Positions 14,688 through 25,156 of a stretch of 64,000 nt of DNA are shown here, in pieces. Both the position numbers and the translations under genes were made by a program. Numbering within the stretch: the first letter of the stretch is position 1; every line of letters begins with the position of its first letter. The stretch covers positions 62,001 to 126,000 of the forward strand of contig JAYRYA010000001.1 in assembly GCA_041917255.1 (NCBI GenBank), given 5' to 3'. The notes under the pieces are model-generated. The model ran no database searches. It was not told where the DNA came from and saw only the letters and a program-made list of their open reading frames with translations. The stretch is from Zoogloea sp041917255 (GTDB taxonomy: Bacteria; Pseudomonadota; Gammaproteobacteria; Burkholderiales; Rhodocyclaceae).

Positions 14688-15698
14688 ATGCCACGCAGCG
14701 CCCCCGGCTTCTGGCAGCACCGCGGGGCGGCGGCATGGAGCCTGCTTCCCCTTTCACTTCTCTTTGCCCTGCTCGCCGGTGCGCGTCGCGGGCTGTTCGC
14801 GCTCGGGCTGAAGAAGGCCGAACGGCTGCCGGTGCCGGTCGTGGTGGTGGGCAACATCGCGGTAGGTGGAAGTGGCAAGACACCGATCGCCCTGTGGCTG
14901 GCGGCCGAACTTCGTGCTCGTGGTCGGCGGCCGGGTATTGTCAGTCGCGGGTATGGCGGCACGGTCAAAGGTGTGGCCGAAGTGCCCGTGGATGGCGATC
15001 CGGCGCGCTTCGGCGACGAACCGGTGCTGATGGCGACCGCCTCGGGTTGCCCGGTTTTTGTCGGGCGTGACCGTCCCGCCGCTGGCCGGGCCTTGCTCGC
15101 CGTGCATCCGGATGTGGACGTGCTCATCGCCGACGACGGCCTGCAGCATTACCGGCTGGCCCGGGATGTGGAAGTCGTTGTGGTGGATGAGGCGACCCTT
15201 GGCAACCGCCTGCGCCTGCCCGCCGGCCCGCTCCGCGAAGGTGTCGGGCGGCTGAGCGAGGCGACGGTCATCCTCGCCCACGGCGGGCTTTCGGCCGATC
15301 TGGCGGCGGCGGTGAATCCGGTGCCGGTGTTTGATTTCCATCTGACAGGCGGCGCCTTCGAGCGCGTCGGTAACCGGGCCGAGCACTGCCTTCCAGCCGA
15401 TCTGAAGGGGCGACACATCCACGCGCTGGCCGGCATCGGGCGGCCCGAGCGCTTCTTTGTCCAGCTCGAGGCCATGGGCCTGGCCATCGAACGTCGGCCA
15501 TTTGCCGATCACCACGCCTTCACGGCTGCCGATGTGGTGGTGCCGGATGGCGATGTGCTTCTGATGACCGAGAAGGATGCGGTAAAATGCGCGCCTTTCG
15601 CCCCGGCTGACAGCTGGGTGTGGCCGGTCCGGGCGCAGCTTGCGCCGGGTGCGGCTGAACTGATTGTGGAGAAGATCGATGGATCCCCGACTGCTTGA
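14688..15698 (+). CDS. lpxK: Tetraacyldisaccharide 4'-kinase
   Basis: A 336-residue kinase that phosphorylates the 4' position of the lipid A disaccharide at the inner membrane. The P-loop is GNIAVGGSGKTP (about 54-65). The stretch IVSRGYGG (about 83-90) and VLIADDGLQHYRLARD (about 145-160), the latter containing the catalytic Asp-Asp region, are diagnostic. An N-terminal hydrophobic helix (about 14-36) anchors it. Its end overlaps trm112, and the gene belongs to the exbBD-lpxK-trm112-kdsB operon of envelope genes. Confidence 0.95.
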   Translation: MPRSAPGFWQHRGAAAWSLLPLSLLFALLAGARRGLFALGLKKAERLPVPVVVVGNIAVGGSGKTPIALWLAAELRARGRRPGIVSRGYGGTVKGVAEVPVDGDPARFGDEPVLMATASGCPVFVGRDRPAAGRALLAVHPDVDVLIADDGLQHYRLARDVEVVVVDEATLGNRLRLPAGPLREGVGRLSEATVILAHGGLSADLAAAVNPVPVFDFHLTGGAFERVGNRAEHCLPADLKGRHIHALAGIGRPERFFVQLEAMGLAIERRPFADHHAFTAADVVVPDGDVLLMTEKDAVKCAPFAPADSWVWPVRAQLAPGAAELIVEKIDGSPTA

Positions 15699-15867
15699 AA
15701 TCCTGGTTTGCCCGATCACCAAGGGCCCGCTCGACTTCCACAAGGACAAGCAGGAGCTGTGGAGCGTCAGCGCCCGGCTGGCCTATCCGATCCGCGACGG
15801 CATCCCGGTGATGCTCGAAGAGGAAGCCCGCCCCCTGACCGAAGAAGAACTCGCCCAGGCCCGATGA
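15679..15867 (+). CDS. Trm112-family small protein (UPF0434)
   Basis: A 62-residue protein, LLEILVCPITKGPLDF at the start and LAYPIRDGIPVMLEEEA near the end, matching the bacterial Trm112/YcaR family. Eukaryotic and archaeal Trm112 activate methyltransferases; the role of the bacterial short form is not settled, but it is conserved between lpxK and kdsB. ATG at 15679 sits inside lpxK, overlapping by 20 bases, preceded by GGAGAAG. Only one Cys is present, so a zinc knuckle like that of eukaryotic Trm112 is not possible. Confidence 0.9.
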   Translation: MDPRLLEILVCPITKGPLDFHKDKQELWSVSARLAYPIRDGIPVMLEEEARPLTEEELAQAR

Positions 15868-16631
15868 GCGCGCCGTTCAAGATCGTCATCCCGGCCCGCC
15901 ATGCGTCGAGCCGGCTGCCGGGCAAGCCCTTGCTGGACATCGCAGGCAAGCCGATGGTGTTACGCGTGCTCGATCGCGCCTTGCAGGCCGGGGCCGACGA
16001 AGTGTGGGTGGCCACCGATCACGCCGGCATCGCCGAGGTGGTCGCGGTGGCTGGCGGCAGGGTGATCCTCACCGCCGCCGATCATCCTTCCGGAACCGAT
16101 CGCCTCGCCGAAGTGGCGACGCGCCTGGGCTGGGCCGATGACACGCTGATCGTCAATGTGCAAGGCGACGAGCCGCTGATTCCGCCGCAACTCATCGCGG
16201 ACGCCGCTGCCGCGCTGGCCGCCGATCCCGCCGCCGCCATCGCCACCGCCTGCCATCCCCTCGAATCCGTCGACGAGTTCTTCAACCCGAACGTCGTCAA
16301 GGTGGTGATGGGGGCCGATGGCCGTGCGCTGTATTTCTCCAGAGCCCCGATTCCCTGGGCGCGCGACGCCTTCGCCGCCGACCGCAGCACGCTGCCCGCC
16401 GGCCTGCCGGCTTATCGCCACATCGGGCTGTACGCCTACCGAGCCGGTTTCCTCAAGCGCTATTCCTCGCTCGCGCCTTCGCCGCTGGAGCAGTGGGAAG
16501 CCCTTGAGCAGCTGCGGGCAATGGCCCACGGTTTTCCGATCCAGGTCATGGTGCTTGATCACGCACCGCCAGCGGGCGTCGATACCGCCGAGGATCTCGA
16601 GCGAGTCCGCCGCGTGTTTGACCTTACGTAA
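15864..16631 (+). CDS. kdsB: 3-deoxy-manno-octulosonate cytidylyltransferase
   Basis: A 255-residue enzyme activating Kdo to CMP-Kdo for lipopolysaccharide inner core. The nucleotide-binding start IVIPARHASSRLPGKPLLDI (about 7-26) and the metal/substrate motif VQGDEPLI (about 98-105) are intact. The strand YFSRAPIPWARD (about 153-164) is typical. The ATG overlaps the trm112 stop by 4 bases, so translation is coupled. Full length for the family. Confidence 0.96.
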   Translation: MSAPFKIVIPARHASSRLPGKPLLDIAGKPMVLRVLDRALQAGADEVWVATDHAGIAEVVAVAGGRVILTAADHPSGTDRLAEVATRLGWADDTLIVNVQGDEPLIPPQLIADAAAALAADPAAAIATACHPLESVDEFFNPNVVKVVMGADGRALYFSRAPIPWARDAFAADRSTLPAGLPAYRHIGLYAYRAGFLKRYSSLAPSPLEQWEALEQLRAMAHGFPIQVMVLDHAPPAGVDTAEDLERVRRVFDLT

Positions 16632-16689
16632 GTTTCAAGTTAAGTTCGTTGTTCCACATCGCTGCGACAATAACCAGAGGAGGGTAAGC

Positions 16690-17343
16690 ATGCGTCTGAT
16701 TCTGTTGGGACCGCCGGGAGCCGGCAAGGGCACTCAAGCCAATTACATCAAGGAAAAATTTGGTATTCCGCAGATTTCCACCGGAGACATGCTGCGTGCC
16801 GCCGTCAAGGCCGGCACCCCGCTGGGCATCGAGGCGAAGAAGGTCATGGATGCCGGCGGCCTCGTGTCCGACGACATCATCATCGGTCTGGTCAAGGATC
16901 GTCTGAAGGAGGCCGACTGCCAGTCCGGCTACATGTTCGACGGCTTCCCGCGCACCATTCCGCAGGCCGAGGCCATGAAGGCCGCTGGCGTGCCCATCGA
17001 TTTCGTGCTCGAGATCGACGTGCCGGACGAGGAAATCATCGGTCGCATGTCCGGTCGCCGTGTTCACGTGGCTTCCGGCCGCACCTATCACGTCAAGTTC
17101 AATCCGCCCAAGGTTGAAGGCAAGGACGACGAAACCGGTGAGCCGCTGATCCAGCGCGACGACGACAAGGAAGAAACCGTCAAGAAGCGTCTGGATGTGT
17201 ATCACTCCCAGACCAAGCCGCTGGTCGCCTACTATTCCGATTGGGCTGTCAAGGGCGAAGCCAATGCGCCGCAGTACCGCAAGATCGCTGGCCTGGGCAA
17301 GGTTGAGGAAATCCGCGACCGCGCCTTCGATGCGCTGAAGTAA
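16690..17343 (+). CDS. adk: Adenylate kinase
   Basis: A 217-residue enzyme interconverting ATP + AMP and 2 ADP in the cytoplasm. P-loop GPPGAGKGTQ (7-16), AMP-binding STGDMLRAAV (about 30-39), DGFPRTIPQA (about 84-93) and a long LID domain (about 122-159) are all present. The LID lacks the four zinc cysteines (it has GRRVHVASGRTYHVKFNPP), as usual in Gram-negatives. AGAGGAGGG before the ATG is a strong ribosome site. It has its own promoter region downstream of kdsB and ends at a terminator. Confidence 0.97.
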   Translation: MRLILLGPPGAGKGTQANYIKEKFGIPQISTGDMLRAAVKAGTPLGIEAKKVMDAGGLVSDDIIIGLVKDRLKEADCQSGYMFDGFPRTIPQAEAMKAAGVPIDFVLEIDVPDEEIIGRMSGRRVHVASGRTYHVKFNPPKVEGKDDETGEPLIQRDDDKEETVKKRLDVYHSQTKPLVAYYSDWAVKGEANAPQYRKIAGLGKVEEIRDRAFDALK

Positions 17344-17363
17344 GCGTTTCGCGCGTAATAACG

Positions 17364-17389
17364 GGGCCGGCCTGCAAGCCGGCCCTTTT
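17364..17389 (+). terminator. Intrinsic terminator after adk
   Basis: GGGCCGGC (17364-17371) pairs with GCCGGCCC (17378-17385) over a CTGCAA loop, followed by TTTT. Confidence 0.8.
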
Positions 17390-17432
17390 CATTGGTGGGT
17401 GGCGACCGCCGCTTCGCCGAACGGTGGATGGG

Positions 17433-18698
17433 ATGACAGCAAACCCGCTTCATGGAAACCTGCTCTATGCCCAATCGGGCGGCGTGACCGCGGTCATCAA
17501 TGCGTCTGCGGCCGGTGTGATCCACGAGGCTCGATCCCACCCCGACCTCATCGGCCGCGTGCTGGCCGCGCGCAACGGCATTCTCGGCGTGCTGCGCGAG
17601 ACGCTGGTGGATACTGCCGGGATCAGCGACGCCGATCTGGGCCGGCTGCGCGCCACGCCGGGGGGCGCGTTTGGGTCGTGCCGCTTCGACCTCGACCCGC
17701 TCGAACGCAACCCGGCGCAGTACGACCGGCTGTTTGCGGTGATGGCGGCCCACGACGTGCGCTACTTTTTGTACAACGGCGGCAATGGGTCGATGGAAAC
17801 CTGCCGCCAGATCCAGACCGCCGCGGACGCCCGCGGCTATCCGCTTACCGTGGTGGGTGTGCCCAAGACGGTGGATAACGACATCGTCGGCACCGACTGT
17901 TGTCCGGGATTCGGTTCCGCGGCCAAGTATCTCGCCACATCGGTGCGCGAAGTGGGGCTGGATCTTGCCGCGATGACCACCAACGATGGCCGCGCCTTCG
18001 TACTCGAGGTCATGGGCCGCAACGCCGGCTGGCTCGCCGCGGCCTGTGCGCTGGCCGCCGAGGACGCCGATGCCGCGCCGCACCTCATCCTGCTGCCCGA
18101 GGTTGCCTTCGACGAGGCGGCTTTTCTGGTGCGGGTGAAGGCGGTGGTCGAGCGCGTTGGCGCCTGCGCGGTAGTGGTGGCCGAGGGCATCAGCGGGCCC
18201 GATGGCAAGGTGATGGCGATGCAGGATCGCAACCAGAAAGGCTACATCCAGCTCGGTGGCGCCGGTGAGGTGGTGGCCGAGCGCATCCACGCCTGTCTGG
18301 GCTACAAGGTGCATTACGCGCTGGCGGATTACCTGCAGCGCTCGGCCCGCCATCTGGCCTCGAAGACCGACACGGCGCAGGCGACAGCGGTAGGAAAAGC
18401 CGCGGTACGGCGGGCGTTGGCGGGGCAGCAGGGCGTAGTGGGCATCGAGCGGATCGCCGACGAGCCTTACCGCTGGCGTATCAACCTTTCGCCGTTCGAG
18501 GCGGTGGGCAATCTGGAGCGTCGACTGCCAGCCGAATTCATCGCGGTCGACGGTTTTGGTGTCACCGATGCCTTCCGGCGCTGGTGCCGTCCGTTGATTG
18601 AAGGTGAAGACTGGCCCAGGTTCGCAGGCGGACTGCCCGATTACCTGCGCCTGCAGTTGCCGCTGCTCGCGGCTCGCTTGCCCGGCTATGCGCCGTAG
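17433..18698 (+). CDS. pfp: 6-phosphofructokinase, pyrophosphate-dependent type
   Basis: A 421-residue member of the phosphofructokinase A family, longer than ATP-type PfkA (about 320). The phosphoryl-donor motif is GGNGS (116-120), and the fructose 6-phosphate site reads PKTVDNDIVGTD (about 148-159). The Lys in PKTVDND is the residue typical of PPi-dependent enzymes (ATP enzymes have Gly). However, GGNGS keeps the second Gly found in ATP enzymes rather than the usual Asp, so the donor is not completely certain. PPi-PFK is reversible and common in Rhodocyclales. ATG at 17433 is preferred over 17424. It overlaps ggt by 11 bases. Confidence 0.88.
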   Translation: MTANPLHGNLLYAQSGGVTAVINASAAGVIHEARSHPDLIGRVLAARNGILGVLRETLVDTAGISDADLGRLRATPGGAFGSCRFDLDPLERNPAQYDRLFAVMAAHDVRYFLYNGGNGSMETCRQIQTAADARGYPLTVVGVPKTVDNDIVGTDCCPGFGSAAKYLATSVREVGLDLAAMTTNDGRAFVLEVMGRNAGWLAAACALAAEDADAAPHLILLPEVAFDEAAFLVRVKAVVERVGACAVVVAEGISGPDGKVMAMQDRNQKGYIQLGGAGEVVAERIHACLGYKVHYALADYLQRSARHLASKTDTAQATAVGKAAVRRALAGQQGVVGIERIADEPYRWRINLSPFEAVGNLERRLPAEFIAVDGFGVTDAFRRWCRPLIEGEDWPRFAGGLPDYLRLQLPLLAARLPGYAP

Positions 18699-20391
18699 TG
18701 GCCTGCTGCTGGCGCTGGGTCTGTTCGTTACGGTGACCTGGGCCGACCCGCCCCCACCGCCAGAGATCGCCGCCGGGTTCGCGCTCTCCCCGCCGGCAAG
18801 TGGCCGCCGCTTCATGGCGGTCACCGCGAATCCCCATGCCACCGAGGCAGCCATCACCGTGCTGCGCGAGGGCGGTTCCGCGCTGGATGCGGCGATTGCC
18901 GCGCAGATGGTGCTGGGCGTCGTCGAGCCCCAGTCGTCGGGCATCGGCGGTGGCGGGCTGCTGCTGCATTTTGACGCCCGCACGAAACAGATTGACGCCT
19001 GGGATGGACGGGAGACGGCGCCGCTGGCGGCGTCGCCCTTTCCCTTCACGGATGAATCCGGTGCGCCGCTGGGGTTTCGTGACGCGGTACGCGATCCGCG
19101 GGCGGTGGGTGCGCCGGGGCTGGTGGCGATGCTCGCGGCGGCCCATGCCAAGTCTGGCCGTCTGCCGTGGCCGGCTTTATTCCCGCTGGCGATCCGGCTG
19201 GCAGAGGAGGGCTTTCCGGTGTCGCCACGGCTGCATCGGCTGTTGGCCCACGAGGGCCGGTTTGCCGATCCGGCCTTGCAGGCCCATTTTTTTGATGCCG
19301 AGGGGCGTCCTTGGCCGGTGGGCCATCGCCTGCGCAATCCCGCGCTGGCTGACAGCCTGCGTCGCATTGCAGCAGAAGGGCCGCAGGCGCTGCGCCGCGG
19401 CGTGCTGGCCGAGGCGATCAGCGACGCGGTACGCGGTGGCGTGCCTGCCGACGCGGCGGATGCGCGGGGTTTGCTGGGCCGGCGGGATCTGCTGGCCTAC
19501 GCGCCGATCCGAAGGTCGGCCCTGTGCCGGCGCTTTCATGGTCATCGCGTGTGCGGCTTTCCGCCGCCGAGTTCCGGTGCGACCACGGTGCTGGCGATGC
19601 TGGGGATCTGGCAGGCGTTGCCTGCGGTGCCGGCGCCGGATTCCACTGCCTTCGCTCATCAGTTTGCCGAGGTCGGCCGGCTGGCTTACGCCGATCGGGC
19701 CGGTTGCGTGGCTGATCCGGCGTTCCGGCCGGTGCCGGTGGCGGCGCTGCTCGATGCGCGTTATCTCGCCCGGCGGGCCGCGCTGGTGGGTGAGATGTCC
19801 GGCCCGGCGCGGCGTCCGGCGGGCATCGACTGCGCGGAACCCGGTGAGGAGGGCGAGCGGCCGTCTACCACGCATCTGTCCATCGTCGATGCCGCTGGCA
19901 ATGGGGTGGCGCTCACCTCGTCCATCGAAGACGCCTTCGGCAACCGGCGGATGGCGGGCGGATTCCTGCTCAACAATCAGCTGACCGACTTCTCGACCGA
20001 CGGCGCCAACCGGCTGGAGCCGGGCAAGCGACCGCGCAGTTCGATGGCGCCAACCTTTGTGTTCGACCGTAGCGGGCAGCTGCAGGCTGTGCTCGGCTCG
20101 CCCGGCGGCAGCCAGATTCCCAACTACGTGGCGCAGGCGCTGTTGGGCTTGCTGGAAGGTGGGTTAAGCCCTGGGCGAATCGTGAGCGAGCCCCGGATGG
20201 GGAGCCGCAACGGGCCAACGGAAGTGGAGCGGGGCCGGGTGTCGCCGGAAATCATGGATGGTCTGCGGGCTCGCGGGCATGCGCTACGTGAGGCCGACAT
20301 GACCAGCGGCATTGCGTTGGTCGTGCGCAGCGGAAAGGGGTGGATCGGCGCCGCAGACCCGCGCCGGGAAGGGCGGGCCGGCGGCCAGTGA
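18688..20391 (+). CDS. ggt: Gamma-glutamyltransferase
   Basis: A 567-residue periplasmic enzyme cleaving glutathione and transferring the gamma-glutamyl group. A signal peptide (about 1-19, ending TWADP) is present. The early core ATEAAITVLREGGSALDAAI and EPQSSGIGGGG are family signatures. The precursor is cut before the catalytic Thr in RPSTTHLSIVDAAGN (about 391-405), yielding large and small subunits. GSPGGSQIPNYVAQ near the C-terminus forms the gamma-glutamyl pocket. The ATG overlaps the end of pfp. Its stop is 6 bases from the convergent PEBP gene, with no terminator visible between them. Confidence 0.93.
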   Translation: MRRSGLLLALGLFVTVTWADPPPPPEIAAGFALSPPASGRRFMAVTANPHATEAAITVLREGGSALDAAIAAQMVLGVVEPQSSGIGGGGLLLHFDARTKQIDAWDGRETAPLAASPFPFTDESGAPLGFRDAVRDPRAVGAPGLVAMLAAAHAKSGRLPWPALFPLAIRLAEEGFPVSPRLHRLLAHEGRFADPALQAHFFDAEGRPWPVGHRLRNPALADSLRRIAAEGPQALRRGVLAEAISDAVRGGVPADAADARGLLGRRDLLAYAPIRRSALCRRFHGHRVCGFPPPSSGATTVLAMLGIWQALPAVPAPDSTAFAHQFAEVGRLAYADRAGCVADPAFRPVPVAALLDARYLARRAALVGEMSGPARRPAGIDCAEPGEEGERPSTTHLSIVDAAGNGVALTSSIEDAFGNRRMAGGFLLNNQLTDFSTDGANRLEPGKRPRSSMAPTFVFDRSGQLQAVLGSPGGSQIPNYVAQALLGLLEGGLSPGRIVSEPRMGSRNGPTEVERGRVSPEIMDGLRARGHALREADMTSGIALVVRSGKGWIGAADPRREGRAGGQ

Positions 20392-20397
20392 TGTGTC

Positions 20398-21027
20398 TTA
20401 CGCGGGCACGGCCGGATTGAGGCTGTAGCTGACGGTGAGGCTGGCCTGGGCCAGAATGTGGCTGGCGATGGCGTCGCGCACCTGCTGGCCGGTGAAGATG
20501 CCTTCGACGGGCACGCGCGGGATGTCCAGCGCAAACACCGTGAACACGTAGCGGTGGCGGATGGAGTCGTTCCAGGGCGGGCAGGGGCCGTCGTAGCCGA
20601 AGTAATTGCCCTTCATCTGGTCGTCGCCGGCAAACCAGCCGGTGTAATCGTTGATGCCATGCCGGCCGCCGCCGGGTGCGTCCGGGCCGGGCTTGCCGCG
20701 GGCGGTGACGCCGCTGGACTGGGCGCCGGCTTCGATGGACGTGGTGCTGGCGGGCAGGTCGATGAGCACCCAATGAAAGAAGTCGACCCGCGGCAGGTCG
20801 GCCGGCACGCTGCGGCCTTCCTGGTTGACGTCGTCGCCGCGGCTGGGCACGTCGGGGTCGTGGCAGAGCACCGCGAAACTCTGGGTGCCGGCGGGGGCGC
20901 CGCTCCAGGCAAGCTGCGGGTTGCGGTTGGTGCTGAGGGCTACATGGCCCTCGGCGGCGGGCACGCAGAAGGCGAATTCGCCGGCGATGGGGGTGCTGTC
21001 GGTCAGGCTCTGGCTGGTCAGTTGCAT
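20398..21027 (-). CDS. YbhB/YbcL family Raf-kinase-inhibitor-like (PEBP) protein
   Basis: A 209-residue phosphatidylethanolamine-binding-protein fold. The anion-binding pocket is seen in LAWSGAPAGTQSFAVLCHDPD (Asp-Pro-Asp) and FFHWVLIDLPA. GNYFGYDGPCPPWNDSIRH is the second conserved loop (GYxGPCPP). No signal peptide is seen, so it is probably cytoplasmic, like YbhB. It is larger than YbhB (about 158) by an insertion between the two pocket motifs (about 100-135). ATG at 21027 follows GGAGACATC. The bacterial role is unknown. Confidence 0.9.
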   Translation of the reverse strand: MQLTSQSLTDSTPIAGEFAFCVPAAEGHVALSTNRNPQLAWSGAPAGTQSFAVLCHDPDVPSRGDDVNQEGRSVPADLPRVDFFHWVLIDLPASTTSIEAGAQSSGVTARGKPGPDAPGGGRHGINDYTGWFAGDDQMKGNYFGYDGPCPPWNDSIRHRYVFTVFALDIPRVPVEGIFTGQQVRDAIASHILAQASLTVSYSLNPAVPA

Positions 21028-21072
21028 GCTGATGTCTCCGGTTTGTTCTTGAAGCATTACCCGGATTTTATT

Positions 21073-22611
21073 TCAGCTCGCGCCGCGGCGGCGGAAGTCT
21101 TTGACCCGGAAGCCGAGGGCAAACAGGGTGGCGAAATACACCAGGATGCCGCCGATCACCAGCGTCAGCAGCCGGATCGTCCGCTCGGTGCCGTGATAGC
21201 CCAGCCATACGGAATCGGCGCCCACTGCAAACCACACCGCCAGGCCCAGCACCACCAGCGCCACGCCCAGCTTGGCCGCAAACTTGCCCCAGCCAGGCTG
21301 CGGCTGGTAGATGCCGCGCTTGCGCAGCCCGTGATAGAGCATGCCGGCGTTGATGCACGAGGCAAGGCCGATGGACAGGGCCAGCCCGGCGTGCTGCAGC
21401 GGGCCGATGAAGGCGAGGTTCATCAGCTGGGTGACCGCCAGTGTGATCAGGCCGAACCTGACCGGCGTGCGCACGTCCTGGCGGGCGTAGAAGGCCGGCG
21501 CCAGCACCTTGACGAGGATCAGCCCGGCCAGCCCGGCGCTGTACGCCACCAGCGCGGTGCGGGTCTGGAAAACGTCGGACGCACCAAAAGCACCGTGGTA
21601 GAACAGGGTGGTGATCAGCGGCACTGCCAGCAGCGCCAGGCCCAGCGCGGCCGGCAGGGTGAGCATGAGGGTGAGGCGCAGGCCCCAGTCGAGGAGCGCC
21701 GAGAACTCGGTGGCGTTCTTGTCGGCGTGCATCTTGGAGAGGCTGGGCAGCAGGATGGTACCCAGCGCCACGCCCAGCATGCCGGCCGGAAACTCCATCA
21801 GGCGGTCGGCGTAATACAGCCAGGACACGCTTCCGCTGGGCAGGAAGGACGCGAACACGGTGTTGATGAGCAGCGATATCTGGCTGACGGACACGCCGAG
21901 GATGGCCGGCGCCATCAGCTTGAGGATGCGCCGGACGCCCGGATCGGAAAAATCCAGCGAGAAGCGTGGCAGCATCCCGATCTTTGCCAGCGGCTGGAGC
22001 TGAAGCACCAGCTGTGCGAGGCCGCCGATGAATACCGCCCAGCCCAGGGCCAGCACCGGCGGATCGAAATAGGGCGCGGCAAACAAGGCCATGCCGATAA
22101 AGGCGATGTTGAGCAGCACCGGCGTGAAGGCCGGGATCGCGAAGCGGCTCCAGGTGTTGAGCACGCCGCCGGCCAGCGCCACCAGCGACATGAAGAAGAT
22201 GTACGGGAAGGTGATGCGGGTGAGCTGGACAGTGAGATCGAACTTGGTGGCGTCGTTGGAGAAACCCGGCGCCGTGGCGTAGATGATGAGCGGGGCGCAG
22301 ATGGCGCCGACGATCGAGACGATCAGCACTACCAGCCCGAGGGCGCTGGCCACGTGATTGACGAGGCGGTGGGTCTCGGCGTCGCCGCGCTTGTTCTTGT
22401 ATTCGGCGAGGATGGGCACGAAGGCCTGGGAGAACGCGCCCTCGGCGAACATTCGCCGCAGCAGGTTGGGCAGGCGGAAGGCCACGAAGAAGGCGTCGGT
22501 CTCGACGCCAGCGCCAAAGGCCCGGGCAACCACGAAATCGCGCACGAAGCCGAGGATGCGGGACAGCAGTGTCATGCCGCTGACGGTGGCGAGGGCGCGC
22601 AGGAGATTCAT
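21073..22611 (-). CDS. murJ: Lipid II flippase MurJ
   Basis: A 512-residue inner-membrane protein with about 14 hydrophobic helices of the MviN/MurJ family, which flips lipid II for peptidoglycan synthesis. The N-terminus LLRALATVSGMTLLSRILGF, then RDFVVARAFGAGVETDAFFVAFRLPNLLRR, contains the conserved cavity arginines (Arg18, Arg24 region). The segment RRMFAEGAFSQAFVPILAEY is also diagnostic. The start is 22611 or 9 bases upstream (22620); no clear ribosome site favours either. It is divergent from accA. Confidence 0.95.
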   Translation of the reverse strand: MNLLRALATVSGMTLLSRILGFVRDFVVARAFGAGVETDAFFVAFRLPNLLRRMFAEGAFSQAFVPILAEYKNKRGDAETHRLVNHVASALGLVVLIVSIVGAICAPLIIYATAPGFSNDATKFDLTVQLTRITFPYIFFMSLVALAGGVLNTWSRFAIPAFTPVLLNIAFIGMALFAAPYFDPPVLALGWAVFIGGLAQLVLQLQPLAKIGMLPRFSLDFSDPGVRRILKLMAPAILGVSVSQISLLINTVFASFLPSGSVSWLYYADRLMEFPAGMLGVALGTILLPSLSKMHADKNATEFSALLDWGLRLTLMLTLPAALGLALLAVPLITTLFYHGAFGASDVFQTRTALVAYSAGLAGLILVKVLAPAFYARQDVRTPVRFGLITLAVTQLMNLAFIGPLQHAGLALSIGLASCINAGMLYHGLRKRGIYQPQPGWGKFAAKLGVALVVLGLAVWFAVGADSVWLGYHGTERTIRLLTLVIGGILVYFATLFALGFRVKDFRRRGAS

Positions 22612-22751
22612 CGAAGCCATGAAGGAGGGTGGGGCCGCGGAAGCGCGTAAAAGGACGGGATGTTAGCGGGTTGTTGCGCTGTGCAGCAATGCGATTCGCC
22701 TGTCTGGCGTTGCGTCTGCCCGCCCGTTGGGTTTCTTTCGGGGCGATGGGG

Positions 22752-22757
22752 TAAAAT
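22752..22757 (+). promoter_or_regulatory. accA −10 box
   Basis: TAAAAT at 22752-22757 would start a transcript about 23 bases ahead of the accA ATG. The same TAAAAT form recurs before purM and ndk. Confidence 0.4.
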
Positions 22758-22785
22758 GCCGGAAATTTTTTTGAGCCAGCCCCCA

Positions 22786-23740
<955 letters not shown>

Positions 23741-23754
<14 letters not shown>

Positions 23755-25108
23755 TCTGCTCACCCGCGTCGCGGCGAGCTGGCAGCGCCTGCCGGCCCCC
23801 GCGGGGCGCATCCGGGTCGGCCTCTCGGGCGGGCTCGATTCCACGGTTCTCCTTCATCTGCTCGCGGGTCTTCGCGGGCAGTTTCATTTCGACCTGAGCG
23901 CGACCCACGTCAGCCACGGCCTGGTGCCGGGGTCGGCGGTGTGGGGCGACGTCTGCCGTGGGCTGTGCGAGCGGCTGGACGTGCCCTTTGCGGTGCATCA
24001 AGTGACGGTCGATCACACCCATCCCGGTGGCCTCGAAGCTGCTGCCCGCGATGCCCGCAGGGCAATGCTGCTGGAAGGCGGCGCCGACTGGCTGGCGCTC
24101 GCCCATCATCGGGACGACCAGGCCGAGACGGTACTCTTTCGCGCCCTGCGCGGGGCGGGTGTGCGCGGTGTGGCCGGGATGCGGGCGGTGGTACCGGGTC
24201 GGGGGCGTCCGGGGCTGTGGCGACCGCTGCTGGACGTACCCCGGTCGGCGCTGATGGCGTATGCCGCAACCCACGGGCTGGGCTGGATCGACGATCCGAG
24301 CAACACTGACACCCGTTTCTCGCGCAACTTTCTGCGCAACGACATCCTGCCGGCGATGAGTGCGCGTTTTCCCGGTGCAGCGGCGGGGCTGTCGCGTCTT
24401 GGCCGATTTGCCGCCGAGGCGTCGGACCTGCTGGATGCGCTGGCCGACGACGATCTCGCCGCGATTGCCGCACCAGGGGCGATCGGCTACCGACGTGCCG
24501 GCGCCCTCGGGCTCGCATCGCCCCGTCTGCGCAACGCGCTACGACGTGTGCTCGCTGCGGCGGGCGAGGCGATGCCTGACGAGGACGCCCTGCGCGAAAT
24601 CGAACGGCAGTTCCGCGGCGATGCCGCGCCGGCCGGCCTTTGCCTGCCGGTGGGGGCGTCGGCGCTGTGCGTCTATCGCGATGAATGGTGGCTGGAAGCC
24701 CTGGCAAGCACGCCGGTGCCCGATGCCGTCCGCTGGGCCGGCGAGGCGACGCTGGCGTGGGCCGGTGGCGAGGTGCACTTCCGGCCTGCAATGGGGCAGG
24801 GGCTGTCTGCCGGTGCGCTGGCCGGACTGCCGTGCGTGCTACGGTCGCGTGGGGGCGGCGAGCGGATGCGCCTGCATCCGGCGGGGCCAACCCGGTCCTT
24901 GAAGAACCTGCTGCAGGAAGCGGGCGTACCGGGCTGGTTGCGCGAAGGCTTGCCGCTGCTGTGGGTCGGGGATCACCTGGTGTGGATCGCCGGGGTTGGC
25001 GTGGCGGCGCAGTTTGCGTGCCCGCCGGGTGAGAAGGGGTTGCTGCCTTTGTGGTCACGCTGGCCGCGCGAGCGAGCACTTGTTGGTTTCAGGTCTGAAG
25101 CGCCCTGA
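23741..25108 (+). CDS. tilS: tRNA(Ile)-lysidine synthase
   Basis: A 455-residue enzyme converting C34 of the CAU anticodon of tRNA-Ile to lysidine, so that it reads AUA. The PP-loop SGGLDST (29-35) binds ATP. ALAHHRDDQAETVLFR (about 120-135) and SNTDTRFSRNFLRNDILP (about 188-205) are TilS motifs, and a C-terminal TilS domain follows (about 375-440). The start is TTG at 23741, 14 bases inside accA and preceded by AAGGAA; no ATG or GTG nearby keeps the N-terminal strand. A rare start codon on a gene needed in small amounts is plausible. Confidence 0.93.
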
Positions 25109-25156
25109 ACACAAAATTTCTGACGCTCTCTTCGGATTCAAGTCCGGGCCCGGCGT

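Noticed and set aside
20458..22650. Plus-strand open frame of 730 codons opposite the PEBP gene and murJ
   Set aside because: Antisense shadow of murJ and the PEBP-family gene; low-complexity His/Gln/Gly composition, no domain recognisable.
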